From Pseudomonadota bacterium (lineage in GTDB: Bacteria; Pseudomonadota; Gammaproteobacteria; Steroidobacterales; Steroidobacteraceae), in NCBI GenBank assembly GCA_023433465.1, contig JAEZCR010000052.1, forward strand, positions 1 to 17,992: a stretch of DNA of 17,992 nucleotides, read 5' to 3'. Of this stretch, positions 6,003 to 13,121 are shown piece by piece (the first letter of the stretch is position 1; every line of letters begins with the position of its first letter). Under the pieces are notes generated by a model. That model was not told the DNA's origin. It saw only the letters and a list, made by a program, of their open reading frames with translations, and did no database searches. The position numbers and the translations under genes are program-made.

Positions 6003-6722
6003 ATGAATCGCAACGCTCTCCCGTACGCCATCGGCGCCATCCTGCTCGGCATCGTCGGAATCGTGTTCCACGAGTTCGCGCTGCAGTGGCAACAGGTGCC
6101 GGCCGGCGTTCCGCGCATTCCGTACGCCTACGTGAGCGCCGCGATCCTGCTGCTCGCGGGATGCGCGCTGCTCGTGCGCCGCTACGAACGCATCGGCGCA
6201 CTCACGCTCACGGTGTTCTACGCAATCTGGGTCGTGTTCTTTCACCTGCCTGTCGCGTTCGCGTCCTGGAAACACATCGGCGCCTGGAACGGCCCCGCCG
6301 AGATCACGCTGCTGACGATGGGCGGCCTCGCGTTGTGGTCGGCGGCGGCCGGCCCCGCGCGCAACATGCTGCGGCTCATCTCGCGGGTGCTGGCCGGCGC
6401 ATGCGCGATCGTTTTCGGTCTCGCGCACTTCAACTACATCGATTTCACCGCGACGTTCGTGCCCGGCTGGATCCCGCCGAACCAGGCGTTCTGGGCCTGG
6501 GCGACGGGAGCCGGGCATCTCGCGGCGGGACTCGCGCTCGTGAGCGGCTTGCAGGCGCGGCTGGCCGCCGCGTGCCTCGCGGGTATGATGGGCTCGTTCG
6601 TGCTGCTGGTGCACATCCCGCGCGTGTTCAATGCGCCCGGCGAGCACATGGAATGGGTCATGGTGAGCGTCGCGACCGCGCTCAGCGGCGCGGTGTGGCT
6701 CGTCAGAAAATATTCGACCTGA
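6003..6722 (+). CDS. DoxX-like multi-pass inner-membrane protein
   Basis: A 239-residue integral membrane protein with about seven hydrophobic segments, near residues 5-25, 42-58, 64-86, 100-116, 127-145, 165-182 and 186-205, plus a last one at 217-234. The segment FGLAHFNYIDFTATFVPGWIPP (138-159) resembles the DoxX/DoxX-like signature in which a His-containing helix is followed by an A-x-FVPxWIP loop. Members of this superfamily have no single established reaction; some are linked to quinone or thiol redox chemistry. The ATG at 6003 has no strong ribosome-binding site. The stop TGA (6720-6722) overlaps the ATG of the next gene by one base. The nature as a membrane protein is secure; the family name is likely. 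Confidence 0.7.
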   Translation: MNRNALPYAIGAILLGIVGIVFHEFALQWQQVPAGVPRIPYAYVSAAILLLAGCALLVRRYERIGALTLTVFYAIWVVFFHLPVAFASWKHIGAWNGPAEITLLTMGGLALWSAAAGPARNMLRLISRVLAGACAIVFGLAHFNYIDFTATFVPGWIPPNQAFWAWATGAGHLAAGLALVSGLQARLAAACLAGMMGSFVLLVHIPRVFNAPGEHMEWVMVSVATALSGAVWLVRKYST

Positions 6723-6991
6723 TGGACGGCGACTTGAGTGATTCGAACGTAAGAGATGGCGATTCCCCGCTGCCGCCCATCGTGGTGCCGCACACGGAGC
6801 TGTCCGCCGACGCGTTGACGGGCGTCATCGAGTCATTCGTATTGCGCGAGGGCACCGATTACGGTGAACGCGAGGTGCCGTTCGAAACGAAGGTGCTGCA
6901 AGTGCGCCGCCAGCTCGAACGCCGCGAGGCGGAGATCGTGTTCGATCCGAACACGGAATCCATCGATATCGTGGTCCGCAGGCCCGGCTAA
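6722..6991 (+). CDS. yheU: YheU family protein
   Basis: An 89-residue small cytoplasmic protein. VVPHTELSADALTGVIESFVLREGTDYGE (from residue 21), with the invariant ESFVLREGTDYGE core at 37-49, is the signature of the YheU/UPF0270 family, and VLQVRRQLERREAEIVFDP continues the alignment. The family is conserved in Gammaproteobacteria but has no known function. Family members are usually about 70-75 residues and begin close to the conserved I-P-x-x-L motif. This copy carries about 17 extra acidic N-terminal residues if it starts at the ATG at 6722, which is the only ATG upstream of the conserved part; a TTG at 6734 is possible. No Shine-Dalgarno is evident, so coupling through the TGATG overlap with the membrane-protein gene is probable. 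Confidence 0.92.
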   Translation: MDGDLSDSNVRDGDSPLPPIVVPHTELSADALTGVIESFVLREGTDYGEREVPFETKVLQVRRQLERREAEIVFDPNTESIDIVVRRPG

Positions 6992-7026
6992 CTAAGCCGG
7001 CTGCCGCATCGCAATAGACCGGAGTA

Positions 7027-7044
7027 TCCTCCGCGCAGGGAGGA
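7027..7044 (+). promoter_or_regulatory. Hairpin that could cover the channel ribosome-binding site
   Basis: TCCTCC (7027-7032) and GGAGGA (7039-7044) can pair as a six-base stem over a six-base loop. The right arm is the Shine-Dalgarno of the channel gene, 10 nt before the ATG at 7055. In RNA this would hide the ribosome-binding site and lower or regulate initiation. Such short stems are common by chance; only the overlap with the ribosome-binding site makes it notable. Confidence 0.3.
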
Positions 7045-7054
7045 CCTCGAGTAC

Positions 7055-8968
7055 ATGCCGGCACGCGAAGTGACGTGGCGCGACAAGCTGCGCTATCGAT
7101 TCGAGAACACCCTCTCGAAAGGCACCATCGCCATCATCGGATGGCTGGCGCTGCTATCCACCGCCATCGTCGTGCTCGCGGCGCTGATTCTCGCCGCGAT
7201 GCGCATCGGGCAGGACCCGGCCGATCACGAGCATCCCTACGGCTTCTTCGAGGGCGCCTGGCAGGCGATGCTGCGCACGCTCGATCCGGGCGTGATCGCG
7301 GACGATTCCGGCTGGCAGCTGCGCCTGCTCATGATGTTCGTGACCATCGGCGGCATCTTCATCGTCAGCATCCTCATCGGCACCATCACCTCGGGCCTCG
7401 AGTCGCGGCTCGCCGAGCTGCGCAAGGGCCGCTCGCGCGTCATCGAGCAGGACTTCACGCTGATCCTCGGCTGGTCGAGCAAGGTGTTCTCGATCGTCGG
7501 CGAGTTGCTCATCGCGAACGAAAACCAGAAGTACCCGTGCATCGTGATCCTGTCGGACCGCGACAAGATCGAGATGGAGGACGAGATCCGCGCCAAGTTT
7601 TCGTCGACGAAGAACACGCGCATCATCTGCCGCAGCGGCAATCCGCTCGACCTCGACGACCTCGCGGTGGTCGATCCGCATTCGGCGCGTTCGATCATCG
7701 TGCTCGCGCCCGAGACCGATAACCCGGACATACACGTCATAAAGTCCGTGCTCGCGATCACCAACAATCCGAACCGCAAGCAGGAGCCGTACCATATCGT
7801 CGCGGAGATCCGCGAGGCGCGGAATCTCGAGGCGGCGGCGCTGGTCGGCGGCAAGGAAGCCATCTACATCCAGGGCGAGGACCTGATCGCGCGCGTGACG
7901 GCGCAGACCTGCCGGCAGTCGGGCCTGTCCGTCGTCTACACCGAACTACTCGACTTCGACGGCGCGGAGATCTATTTCAAGCCCGAGCCCGCGCTCGCGG
8001 GCGGCACGTATCGGGAGATCATCGCGGCGTACGAGGATTCCACCGTCATGGGCATCATGCGCGGCAATGGCGACGTGCTCATCAATCCACCGATGGACAC
8101 CACGTTCAACCGCGATGACAGCGTCATCGCGATCACCGAGGACGACGACACGCTCGTGCTGCGCCCGGATGCCGGCGGCGGCCTGCCGGACACTAGCGCG
8201 TTGTCGAATCGCGAGCGGCTGCCGCCCGCGCCGGAGCGCATCCTCATGCTCGGCTGGAACGGCAAGGCACAGGCCATCATCGAGGAGCTCGACAACTACG
8301 TCGCGCCGGGGTCCGAGACCATCGTGATCTGCCGGCAGGAGGGCGTGCGCGACACGCTGCTCGCGGTCGCGAAGCGCATGCAGCGCCAGAAGGTGCGTTT
8401 TGCCGACGGGGACATCACGCATGCGGCCACGCTCGCCGCCGTCAAGGCCGCGAGCTTCGAGCACGTGATCCTGCTGAGTTACAGCGATCTGCCCATCCAG
8501 GAGGCCGACGCGAAGACCCTGATCACGCTGCTGCACCTGCGCAACCTGGCCGATTCGGTCGGTACGCGCCTGTCGATCGTCAGCGAGATGATGGACATCC
8601 GCAACCGCGCGCTCGCGCAGATCGCGCGCGCCGACGATTTCATCGTGAGCGACAAGCTCGTGAGCCTCATGATGTCGCAGCTGTCGGAGAACAAGCATCT
8701 CGAAAAGGTGTTCAAGGTGCTGTTCAGCTCCGAGGGCAGCGAGATATACATTCGTCCCATGACGGACTACGTGAAACTCGGCACGACGGTGGATTTCTAC
8801 ACGGTGCTCGAAGCGGCCGCGCAGCGCGGCGAAACCGCGATCGGTTATCGCATCATGAAATACGCCGACGACAAGTCGCGCGGATATGGAGTGAACGTGA
8901 ACCCGAAGAAGTCCGAGAAACACGCCTTCACCGAACACGACAAGATCGTGGTGCTGGCGGAGGACTGA
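7055..8968 (+). CDS. CASTOR/POLLUX-type ion channel with two RCK-like domains
   Basis: A 637-residue membrane channel subunit. TM1 spans about 24-49, a pore-loop-like segment 63-80 (GFFEGAWQAMLRTLDPGV) follows, and TM2 spans 89-114. Two cytosolic Rossmann-like regulator-of-conductance units follow: the first starts at about 133 with LILGWSSKVFSIVGEL, the second at about 394 with RILMLGWNGKAQAIIEEL. The GWxxK version of the dinucleotide-binding loop, and the WxxxLxxLDPG pore segment, match the plant CASTOR/POLLUX family and its bacterial relatives rather than classical KtrA/TrkA or voltage-gated K+ channels. Plant members are cation channels of the nuclear envelope; ion choice in bacteria is not known from sequence. 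The ATG at 7055 has a strong GGGAGGA (7038-7044). The TGA (8966-8968) overlaps the beta-lactamase ATG by one base. Confidence 0.88.
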   Translation: MPAREVTWRDKLRYRFENTLSKGTIAIIGWLALLSTAIVVLAALILAAMRIGQDPADHEHPYGFFEGAWQAMLRTLDPGVIADDSGWQLRLLMMFVTIGGIFIVSILIGTITSGLESRLAELRKGRSRVIEQDFTLILGWSSKVFSIVGELLIANENQKYPCIVILSDRDKIEMEDEIRAKFSSTKNTRIICRSGNPLDLDDLAVVDPHSARSIIVLAPETDNPDIHVIKSVLAITNNPNRKQEPYHIVAEIREARNLEAAALVGGKEAIYIQGEDLIARVTAQTCRQSGLSVVYTELLDFDGAEIYFKPEPALAGGTYREIIAAYEDSTVMGIMRGNGDVLINPPMDTTFNRDDSVIAITEDDDTLVLRPDAGGGLPDTSALSNRERLPPAPERILMLGWNGKAQAIIEELDNYVAPGSETIVICRQEGVRDTLLAVAKRMQRQKVRFADGDITHAATLAAVKAASFEHVILLSYSDLPIQEADAKTLITLLHLRNLADSVGTRLSIVSEMMDIRNRALAQIARADDFIVSDKLVSLMMSQLSENKHLEKVFKVLFSSEGSEIYIRPMTDYVKLGTTVDFYTVLEAAAQRGETAIGYRIMKYADDKSRGYGVNVNPKKSEKHAFTEHDKIVVLAED

Positions 8969-9834
8969 TGCTCACCCGACGGCATCTCGTCGCCCTCGCG
9001 GTGGCCGCCGCGCTCGCGGAGCCCGCCGTGGCCGCGCGCGCGGATCGGCAGCTCAAGGCGATCCACAAGCGCATCGGCGGCCGGCTTGGCGTCGATATCC
9101 TCGATTCGCAGAGCGGCCGGCGGATTTCTTACGACGCGAATTCGCGTTACGCGATGGCGTCGACGTTCAAGATGCTGCTGGCGGCCGCGATCCTGTGGCA
9201 GGTGGACCGCGGCGCCTTTCCGCCGGGATACCCGCTGCCGATCACGCGCGCGGACCTGCTGCCGACCTCGCCCTTGGTCGAAGCCGCCCTCGCCGAAGGC
9301 GCCGGGACGATGAGCGTGCAGGACCTGTGCCGGGCGATCGTCACGCGCAGCGACAACGCCGCGGCCAACATCCTGCTCAAGTCCATGGGCGGGCCCGAGA
9401 CGCTGACGAAGTTCATGCGCAGCATCGGAGACGAGGTCACGCGCCTCGACCGGCTGGAGCTTGAACTCAACAGCAACGTGCCGGGCGATCCGCGCGACAC
9501 CACGACGCCGCGCGCGATGGTCGATTCGATGCTGAAGATCTTCACGCAGGACGTCCTGTCGCTGCCCGCGCGCGCATTGCTCATCGACTGGATGAACGCC
9601 GCGAACACCGGCCTCGATCGCATCCGGGCGGGCATGCCGCGTAGCTGGCAGGTCGGCGACAAGACGGGCACCGGCCCCAACGGCGCGGTGAACGACGTCG
9701 CCGTCGCCTATCCACCCGAGCGCCGCCCGATCCTGATCGCCGTGTTCATGAGCGAATCGAAGCTGCCGCTCAAGGATCTCGTCGCCGCTCATGCCGAAAT
9801 CGGCCGGCTGGTGACGGAGGAGAAATGGCCTTGA
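8968..9834 (+). CDS. Class A beta-lactamase
   Basis: A 288-residue serine beta-lactamase with all class A active-site motifs: STFK at 65-68 (nucleophile Ser65), SDN at 128-130, the omega-loop RLELELN at 162-168 with general base Glu164, and KTGTG at 232-236. VPGDPRDTTTPRAM (171-184) is also typical. Such enzymes hydrolyse beta-lactams in the periplasm. The N-terminus has a twin-arginine pair (TRRHLVALAV) before a short Ala-rich hydrophobic core, so export may be by Tat. The length is normal and no key residue is missing, so it should be active; the substrate spectrum cannot be told. The start overlaps the channel stop (TGATG), with GGAGG at 8959-8963 inside the channel gene, so the two are co-expressed. 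No ampR-like regulator is adjacent. It looks like a resident chromosomal gene with GC content like its neighbours. Confidence 0.95.
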   Translation: MLTRRHLVALAVAAALAEPAVAARADRQLKAIHKRIGGRLGVDILDSQSGRRISYDANSRYAMASTFKMLLAAAILWQVDRGAFPPGYPLPITRADLLPTSPLVEAALAEGAGTMSVQDLCRAIVTRSDNAAANILLKSMGGPETLTKFMRSIGDEVTRLDRLELELNSNVPGDPRDTTTPRAMVDSMLKIFTQDVLSLPARALLIDWMNAANTGLDRIRAGMPRSWQVGDKTGTGPNGAVNDVAVAYPPERRPILIAVFMSESKLPLKDLVAAHAEIGRLVTEEKWP

Positions 9835-9837
9835 GCG

Positions 9838-9861
9838 TGCGATGGGGACTGCGATGGGGAC
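9838..9861. repeat. 12-bp tandem duplication at the edge of the hairpin element
   Basis: TGCGATGGGGAC occurs twice head-to-tail (9838-9849 and 9850-9861), starting 4 bases after the beta-lactamase stop. The second copy runs into the left arm of the 63-bp hairpin element. It may record slippage or an abortive insertion at the GGGGAC terminus. Confidence 0.6.
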
Positions 9862-9917
9862 AGATCTATTTATTGACGATAACGACGACTCATCGTCAAT
9901 AAATAAATCTGTCCCCA
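9855..9917. repeat. 63-bp palindromic element, REP/MITE-like, likely two-way terminator
   Basis: The 26-base arms at 9855-9880 and 9892-9917 are inverted copies with a single mismatch (the C of GATC-TATT on the left against T on the right) around an 11-base loop. The ends read TGGGGACAGAT and ATCTGTCCCCA, and the inner arm is AT-rich (TATTTATTGACGAT), unlike the GC-rich genes around it. The outer GGGGACAGA/TCTGTCCCC is the same as in the palindrome at 304-328. It lies between the convergent beta-lactamase and purD genes, where its RNA would fold into a long hairpin from either strand. No transposase gene is in the window. Confidence 0.8.
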
Positions 9918-9926
9918 ATCAGCGGA

Positions 9927-11213
9927 TCAGCGTGCCCTTTCCCGCGCTATTGCGCGGAAGCCGATATCCCGTCGGCACTGCATCTCCGGCCAGAAAATCG
10001 CGTCCACGAGCGCATAAGCCTGCTTCTGGGCCGCGGAAACGGTGTCGCCCAGGCCGACGGCGCACAACACGCGACCGCCGTTCGTGAGCACCTTGCCGTC
10101 CACGGCCTTCGTGCCCGCATGGAATACCTTTCCGGGTAGTTTGCCCGCGGCCTCGAGCCCGGCGATCGCGTCGCCCTTGCGCACGGTGTCGGGATAACCC
10201 CCCGCCGCGAGCACCACGCCCAATGCGGCACGCGGATCCCATTCGGCGCGCACCTGGTCCAGGCGCTGGTCGAGCGCCGCTTCGCACAATTCGACGAGAT
10301 CGCTCTTCAGCCGCATCATGATGGGCTGGGTTTCCGGATCGCCGAAGCGGCAGTTGTACTCGAGCACGTTGGGCGTGCCGTCGGGATGCACCATGATCCC
10401 GGCGTACAGGAATCCGGTATACGGTGTGCCGTCCTGCGCGAGCCCGCGAATCGTGGGTTCGATGACCTCGCGCATGATGCGCTCGTGCATGGCCTGGTCG
10501 ACGATCGGCGCGGGCGAATAGGCGCCCATGCCGCCCGTGTTCGGACCCTCGTCCGCATCGCGCAGGCGCTTGTGATCCTGCGAGGTCGCCATGGTCACGA
10601 TGTTTTTCCCGTCCGCCATGACGATGAAGCTCGCTTCCTCGCCTGGCAGGAATTCCTCGATGACGACCTGGTCGCCCGAGGCGCCGAACTGCCCCCCGAA
10701 CATGGCCTGCGCAGTCGCGATCGCCTCCTCGGCCGAGTCCACGATGATCACACCCTTGCCGGCCGCGAGGCCCGACGCCTTCACGACGATCGGCATGCGC
10801 TGGGCGCGCACCCAGGCCGGGTCGAAGGTCTCGCGCGTGAACGTCGCATACGCCGCCGTGGGAATGCCGTGGCGCTTCAGGAACTCCTTGGTGAAGGCCT
10901 TGGACCCCTCGAGCTGAGCGGCGGCCTGACGCGGTCCAAAACAACGCAGGCCGGCGGCCTGGAATGCGTCTACCGCGCCGAGCACCAGCGGCGCCTCGGG
11001 ACCGATGATCGTGAGCCCGACCTTCTCGGCTTTCGCCAGCTCGACGAGCCCGGCCACGTCCTCCGCGGCCACGTTCACGTTGCGCACGCGCGGCTCGGTG
11101 GCGGTGCCGCCATTGCCGGGCGCGACGAGCACCTCGGAAACCTTCGGCGACTGCGCGCACTTCCACGCCAGCGCGTGTTCGCGCCCGCCGGAGCCGACGA
11201 TCAGGAGTTTCAT
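9927..11213 (-). CDS. purD: Phosphoribosylamine-glycine ligase (GAR synthetase)
   Basis: A 428-residue full-length PurD. It joins 5-phosphoribosylamine and glycine using ATP, the second step of de novo purine synthesis. The N-terminal domain starts LLIVGSGGREHALAWK (3-18), and GPEAPLVLGAVDAF is at 71-84. The ATP-grasp core shows PIVVKASGLAAGKGV (141-155), VIEEFLPGEEASF (184-196), GPNTGGMGAYSP (223-234) and LEYNCRFGDPETQP (284-297), which carries the metal-binding Glu/Asn region. The C-terminal domain ends in REAR-like basic sequence. The ATG at 11213 shares one base with the purH stop (TGATG), so the pair is coupled; no Shine-Dalgarno is seen. It is the last gene of the minus-strand operon, followed 10 bases later by the long hairpin element, a likely terminator. 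Confidence 0.97.
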   Translation of the reverse strand: MKLLIVGSGGREHALAWKCAQSPKVSEVLVAPGNGGTATEPRVRNVNVAAEDVAGLVELAKAEKVGLTIIGPEAPLVLGAVDAFQAAGLRCFGPRQAAAQLEGSKAFTKEFLKRHGIPTAAYATFTRETFDPAWVRAQRMPIVVKASGLAAGKGVIIVDSAEEAIATAQAMFGGQFGASGDQVVIEEFLPGEEASFIVMADGKNIVTMATSQDHKRLRDADEGPNTGGMGAYSPAPIVDQAMHERIMREVIEPTIRGLAQDGTPYTGFLYAGIMVHPDGTPNVLEYNCRFGDPETQPIMMRLKSDLVELCEAALDQRLDQVRAEWDPRAALGVVLAAGGYPDTVRKGDAIAGLEAAGKLPGKVFHAGTKAVDGKVLTNGGRVLCAVGLGDTVSAAQKQAYALVDAIFWPEMQCRRDIGFRAIARERAR

Positions 11214-12778
11214 CAGTGCCGGAAGTGGCGCATGCCGGTGAACACCATGGTCATGCCGTGTTCATTGGCCGCCGCGATGACTTCGTCGTCGCGTTTGCTG
11301 CCGCCCGGCTGCACGATGGCCTTGATGCCGTATTCCGCCGCGACGTCGATGCCGTCGCGGAACGGGAAGAACGCATCGGACGCCATCGAGCTTCCCGCGA
11401 CTTCGAGATTCTCGTCCTTCGCCTTGAGCGCAGCGACACGCGTCGAATAGACGCGCGACATCTGCCCCGCGCCCACACCGATCGTCATGCCATCGCGCGC
11501 GAACACGATCGCGTTCGACTTCACGTACTTGCACACGCGCCAGGCGAACCAGAGGTCCGCGTACTGCGTCGGCGTGGGCTTTTTCTCCGTGACGACCTTG
11601 AACGTCGCCGGCAGCGCGAGCGCGGTATCGCGGCTCTGCACGAGCAGGCCGCCCACGACGCTGCGGTACTCGAGCTCGGTGGGGCAGGGCTTCGAAAGTG
11701 GGCCGATGATCAGCACACGCACGTTCTGCTTGTCCGCGAGCACCGCGCCCGCGGCGACGGACACGGACGGCGCGGCGATGACCTCGACGAACTGCCGTTC
11801 GGTGATCGCCTTGGCCGTGTCCTCGTCGAGCTCGCGATTGAACGCGATGATCCCGCCGAACGCGGACGTGGGGTCCGTGCGATACGCGCGGTCATACGCG
11901 TCCACCAGCGACACCGACGTGGCGACGCCGCACGGGTTCGCGTGTTTGACGATCACGCAGGCCGGCTCGGCGAACACCCGCACGCATTCGACCGCGGTGT
12001 CCGTGTCGGCGATATTGTTGAACGAGAGCTCCTTGCCCTGGAGCATGCGCGCGTTCGCGACGCAGGAGCCCTGCAGCTGCGGCTCGCGATAGAACGCGGC
12101 CTTCTGGTGCGGGTTCTCGCCGTAACGTAGTTCCTGGATCTTTTCGTAGACCAGCGGCAACGTCTGCGGAAACGTTTCGGCCGCGTTGCCTTCGCGGTTC
12201 AGCAGGTAATTCGACACCATCGTGTCGTACTTCGCCGTGTGCGCGAACGCCTTCGCCGCGAGCCGCGAGCGCGTGTCGATGCTGGTCGCGCCCGCATTCG
12301 CCTCGAGCTCTTCGATGACGGCCTTGTAGTCCGCCGGATCGACGATGACCGTCACCGATTCGTGATTCTTCGACGCGGCGCGCACCATGGCCGGACCGCC
12401 GATGTCGATGTTCTCGATCGCGTCCGCATACGTGCAGTCCGGCTTCGCGACCGTCTGCGCGAACGGATAAAGGTTCACGACCAGCAGGTCGATGGGCGGG
12501 ATGTCGTGCTTGGCCATGACGGCATCGTCGACACCGCGGCGGCCCAGGAGCCCGCCGTGCACGCGCGGATGCAGCGTCTTGACGCGGCCGTCCATGATTT
12601 CCGGAAAGCCCGTATACGCGGACACCTCGGTGACCGGGATGCCAGCGTCGATGAGCAGGCGGGCTGTACCGCCCGTGCTCAGCAACTCGACTTTCCGCGC
12701 AACCAGGGTACGTGCGAAATCAACCAGCCCCGTCTTGTCGGAAACCGACAGCAGGGCCCTGCGAATCGTGACCAGCAT
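11213..12778 (-). CDS. purH: Bifunctional AICAR formyltransferase / IMP cyclohydrolase
   Basis: A 521-residue PurH, the normal length. It formylates AICAR with 10-formyl-THF and closes the ring to IMP, the last two steps of the pathway. The IMP cyclohydrolase (MGS-like) domain covers about 1-195, with RRALLSVSDKTGL (6-18), STGGTA (34-39), GRVKTLHPRVHGGLL (64-78) and VNLYPF (101-106). The transformylase domain shows LRYGENPHQKAA (217-228) and VKHANPCGVA (277-286), holding the catalytic Lys278-His279 pair. The ATG at 12778 is forced: an in-frame TAA lies two codons upstream and the conserved domain begins at once. The 18 bases after fis carry no Shine-Dalgarno; they instead contain CTCCTT. Upstream is fis and downstream purD, the common gammaproteobacterial order. 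Confidence 0.97.
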   Translation of the reverse strand: MLVTIRRALLSVSDKTGLVDFARTLVARKVELLSTGGTARLLIDAGIPVTEVSAYTGFPEIMDGRVKTLHPRVHGGLLGRRGVDDAVMAKHDIPPIDLLVVNLYPFAQTVAKPDCTYADAIENIDIGGPAMVRAASKNHESVTVIVDPADYKAVIEELEANAGATSIDTRSRLAAKAFAHTAKYDTMVSNYLLNREGNAAETFPQTLPLVYEKIQELRYGENPHQKAAFYREPQLQGSCVANARMLQGKELSFNNIADTDTAVECVRVFAEPACVIVKHANPCGVATSVSLVDAYDRAYRTDPTSAFGGIIAFNRELDEDTAKAITERQFVEVIAAPSVSVAAGAVLADKQNVRVLIIGPLSKPCPTELEYRSVVGGLLVQSRDTALALPATFKVVTEKKPTPTQYADLWFAWRVCKYVKSNAIVFARDGMTIGVGAGQMSRVYSTRVAALKAKDENLEVAGSSMASDAFFPFRDGIDVAAEYGIKAIVQPGGSKRDDEVIAAANEHGMTMVFTGMRHFRH

Positions 12779-12796
12779 GTTTTATCGAAGGAGACT

Positions 12797-13081
12797 TCAG
12801 CCAGAGAGGCCGAATTGTCGCAGCTTCTTGCGCAGAGTGCCCCGGTTGATGCCGAGAATCGCCGCGGCGCGGCATTGGTTGCCGGCCGAATAGTCGAGCA
12901 CGGCGCGGAACAGGGGTTCTTCCACCTCGCGCAGGACGAGGTCGTACAGGTGCGCGGGCTTGTGGCCGTTGAGGTTGGAGAAGTAGTCGGAGAGGGCGCG
13001 CTCGGCGTGGTTCCTCAGAGGCACTTCGAACGTGCCGTTACGACCGGAGTCCTTGCGAGTCCGAGAAGTTTTCGCCGTCAT
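12797..13081 (-). CDS. fis: DNA-binding protein Fis
   Basis: A 94-residue Fis, close to the 98 residues in enteric bacteria. Fis is a small dimeric nucleoid protein that bends DNA and regulates rRNA, tRNA and recombination genes. LRNHAERALSDYFSNLNGH (25-43) is the first dimerisation helix, LVLREVEEPLFRAVLDYSAGN (50-70) the second, and QCRAAAILGINRGTLRKKLRQFGL the C-terminal helix-turn-helix, almost as in E. coli. The ATG at 13081 is chosen over in-frame starts further upstream because the family begins there and an extension would overlap dusB. The weak ribosome-binding site is GGGGCG 8-13 nt upstream. It follows dusB by 40 nt, the conserved dusB-fis pair. In E. coli fis is translated from a dusB-fis message whose upstream AU-rich RNA has been reported to help translation. 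Confidence 0.97.
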   Translation of the reverse strand: MTAKTSRTRKDSGRNGTFEVPLRNHAERALSDYFSNLNGHKPAHLYDLVLREVEEPLFRAVLDYSAGNQCRAAAILGINRGTLRKKLRQFGLSG

Positions 13082-13121
13082 TAGATTCGCCCCATCGTCT
13101 GTGCCCGAGCCTGAACACGTC

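Noticed and set aside
7946..8938. A 330-codon minus-strand open frame opposite the channel gene
   Set aside because: The opposite strand encodes a motif-complete channel; this frame has no recognisable signature.
8968..9834. Beta-lactamase as a recently acquired mobile resistance gene
   Set aside because: No insertion sequence, integron site or recombinase is nearby, its composition matches its neighbours, and it overlaps a chromosomal gene.
9838..9917. CRISPR array or phage attachment site
   Set aside because: There is a single inverted repeat with no regularly spaced direct repeats, no cas gene, no tRNA and no integrase.
10386..12130. Long plus-strand open frames opposite purD and purH
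   Set aside because: Both opposite-strand genes are full-length and motif-complete; the open frames are compositional.
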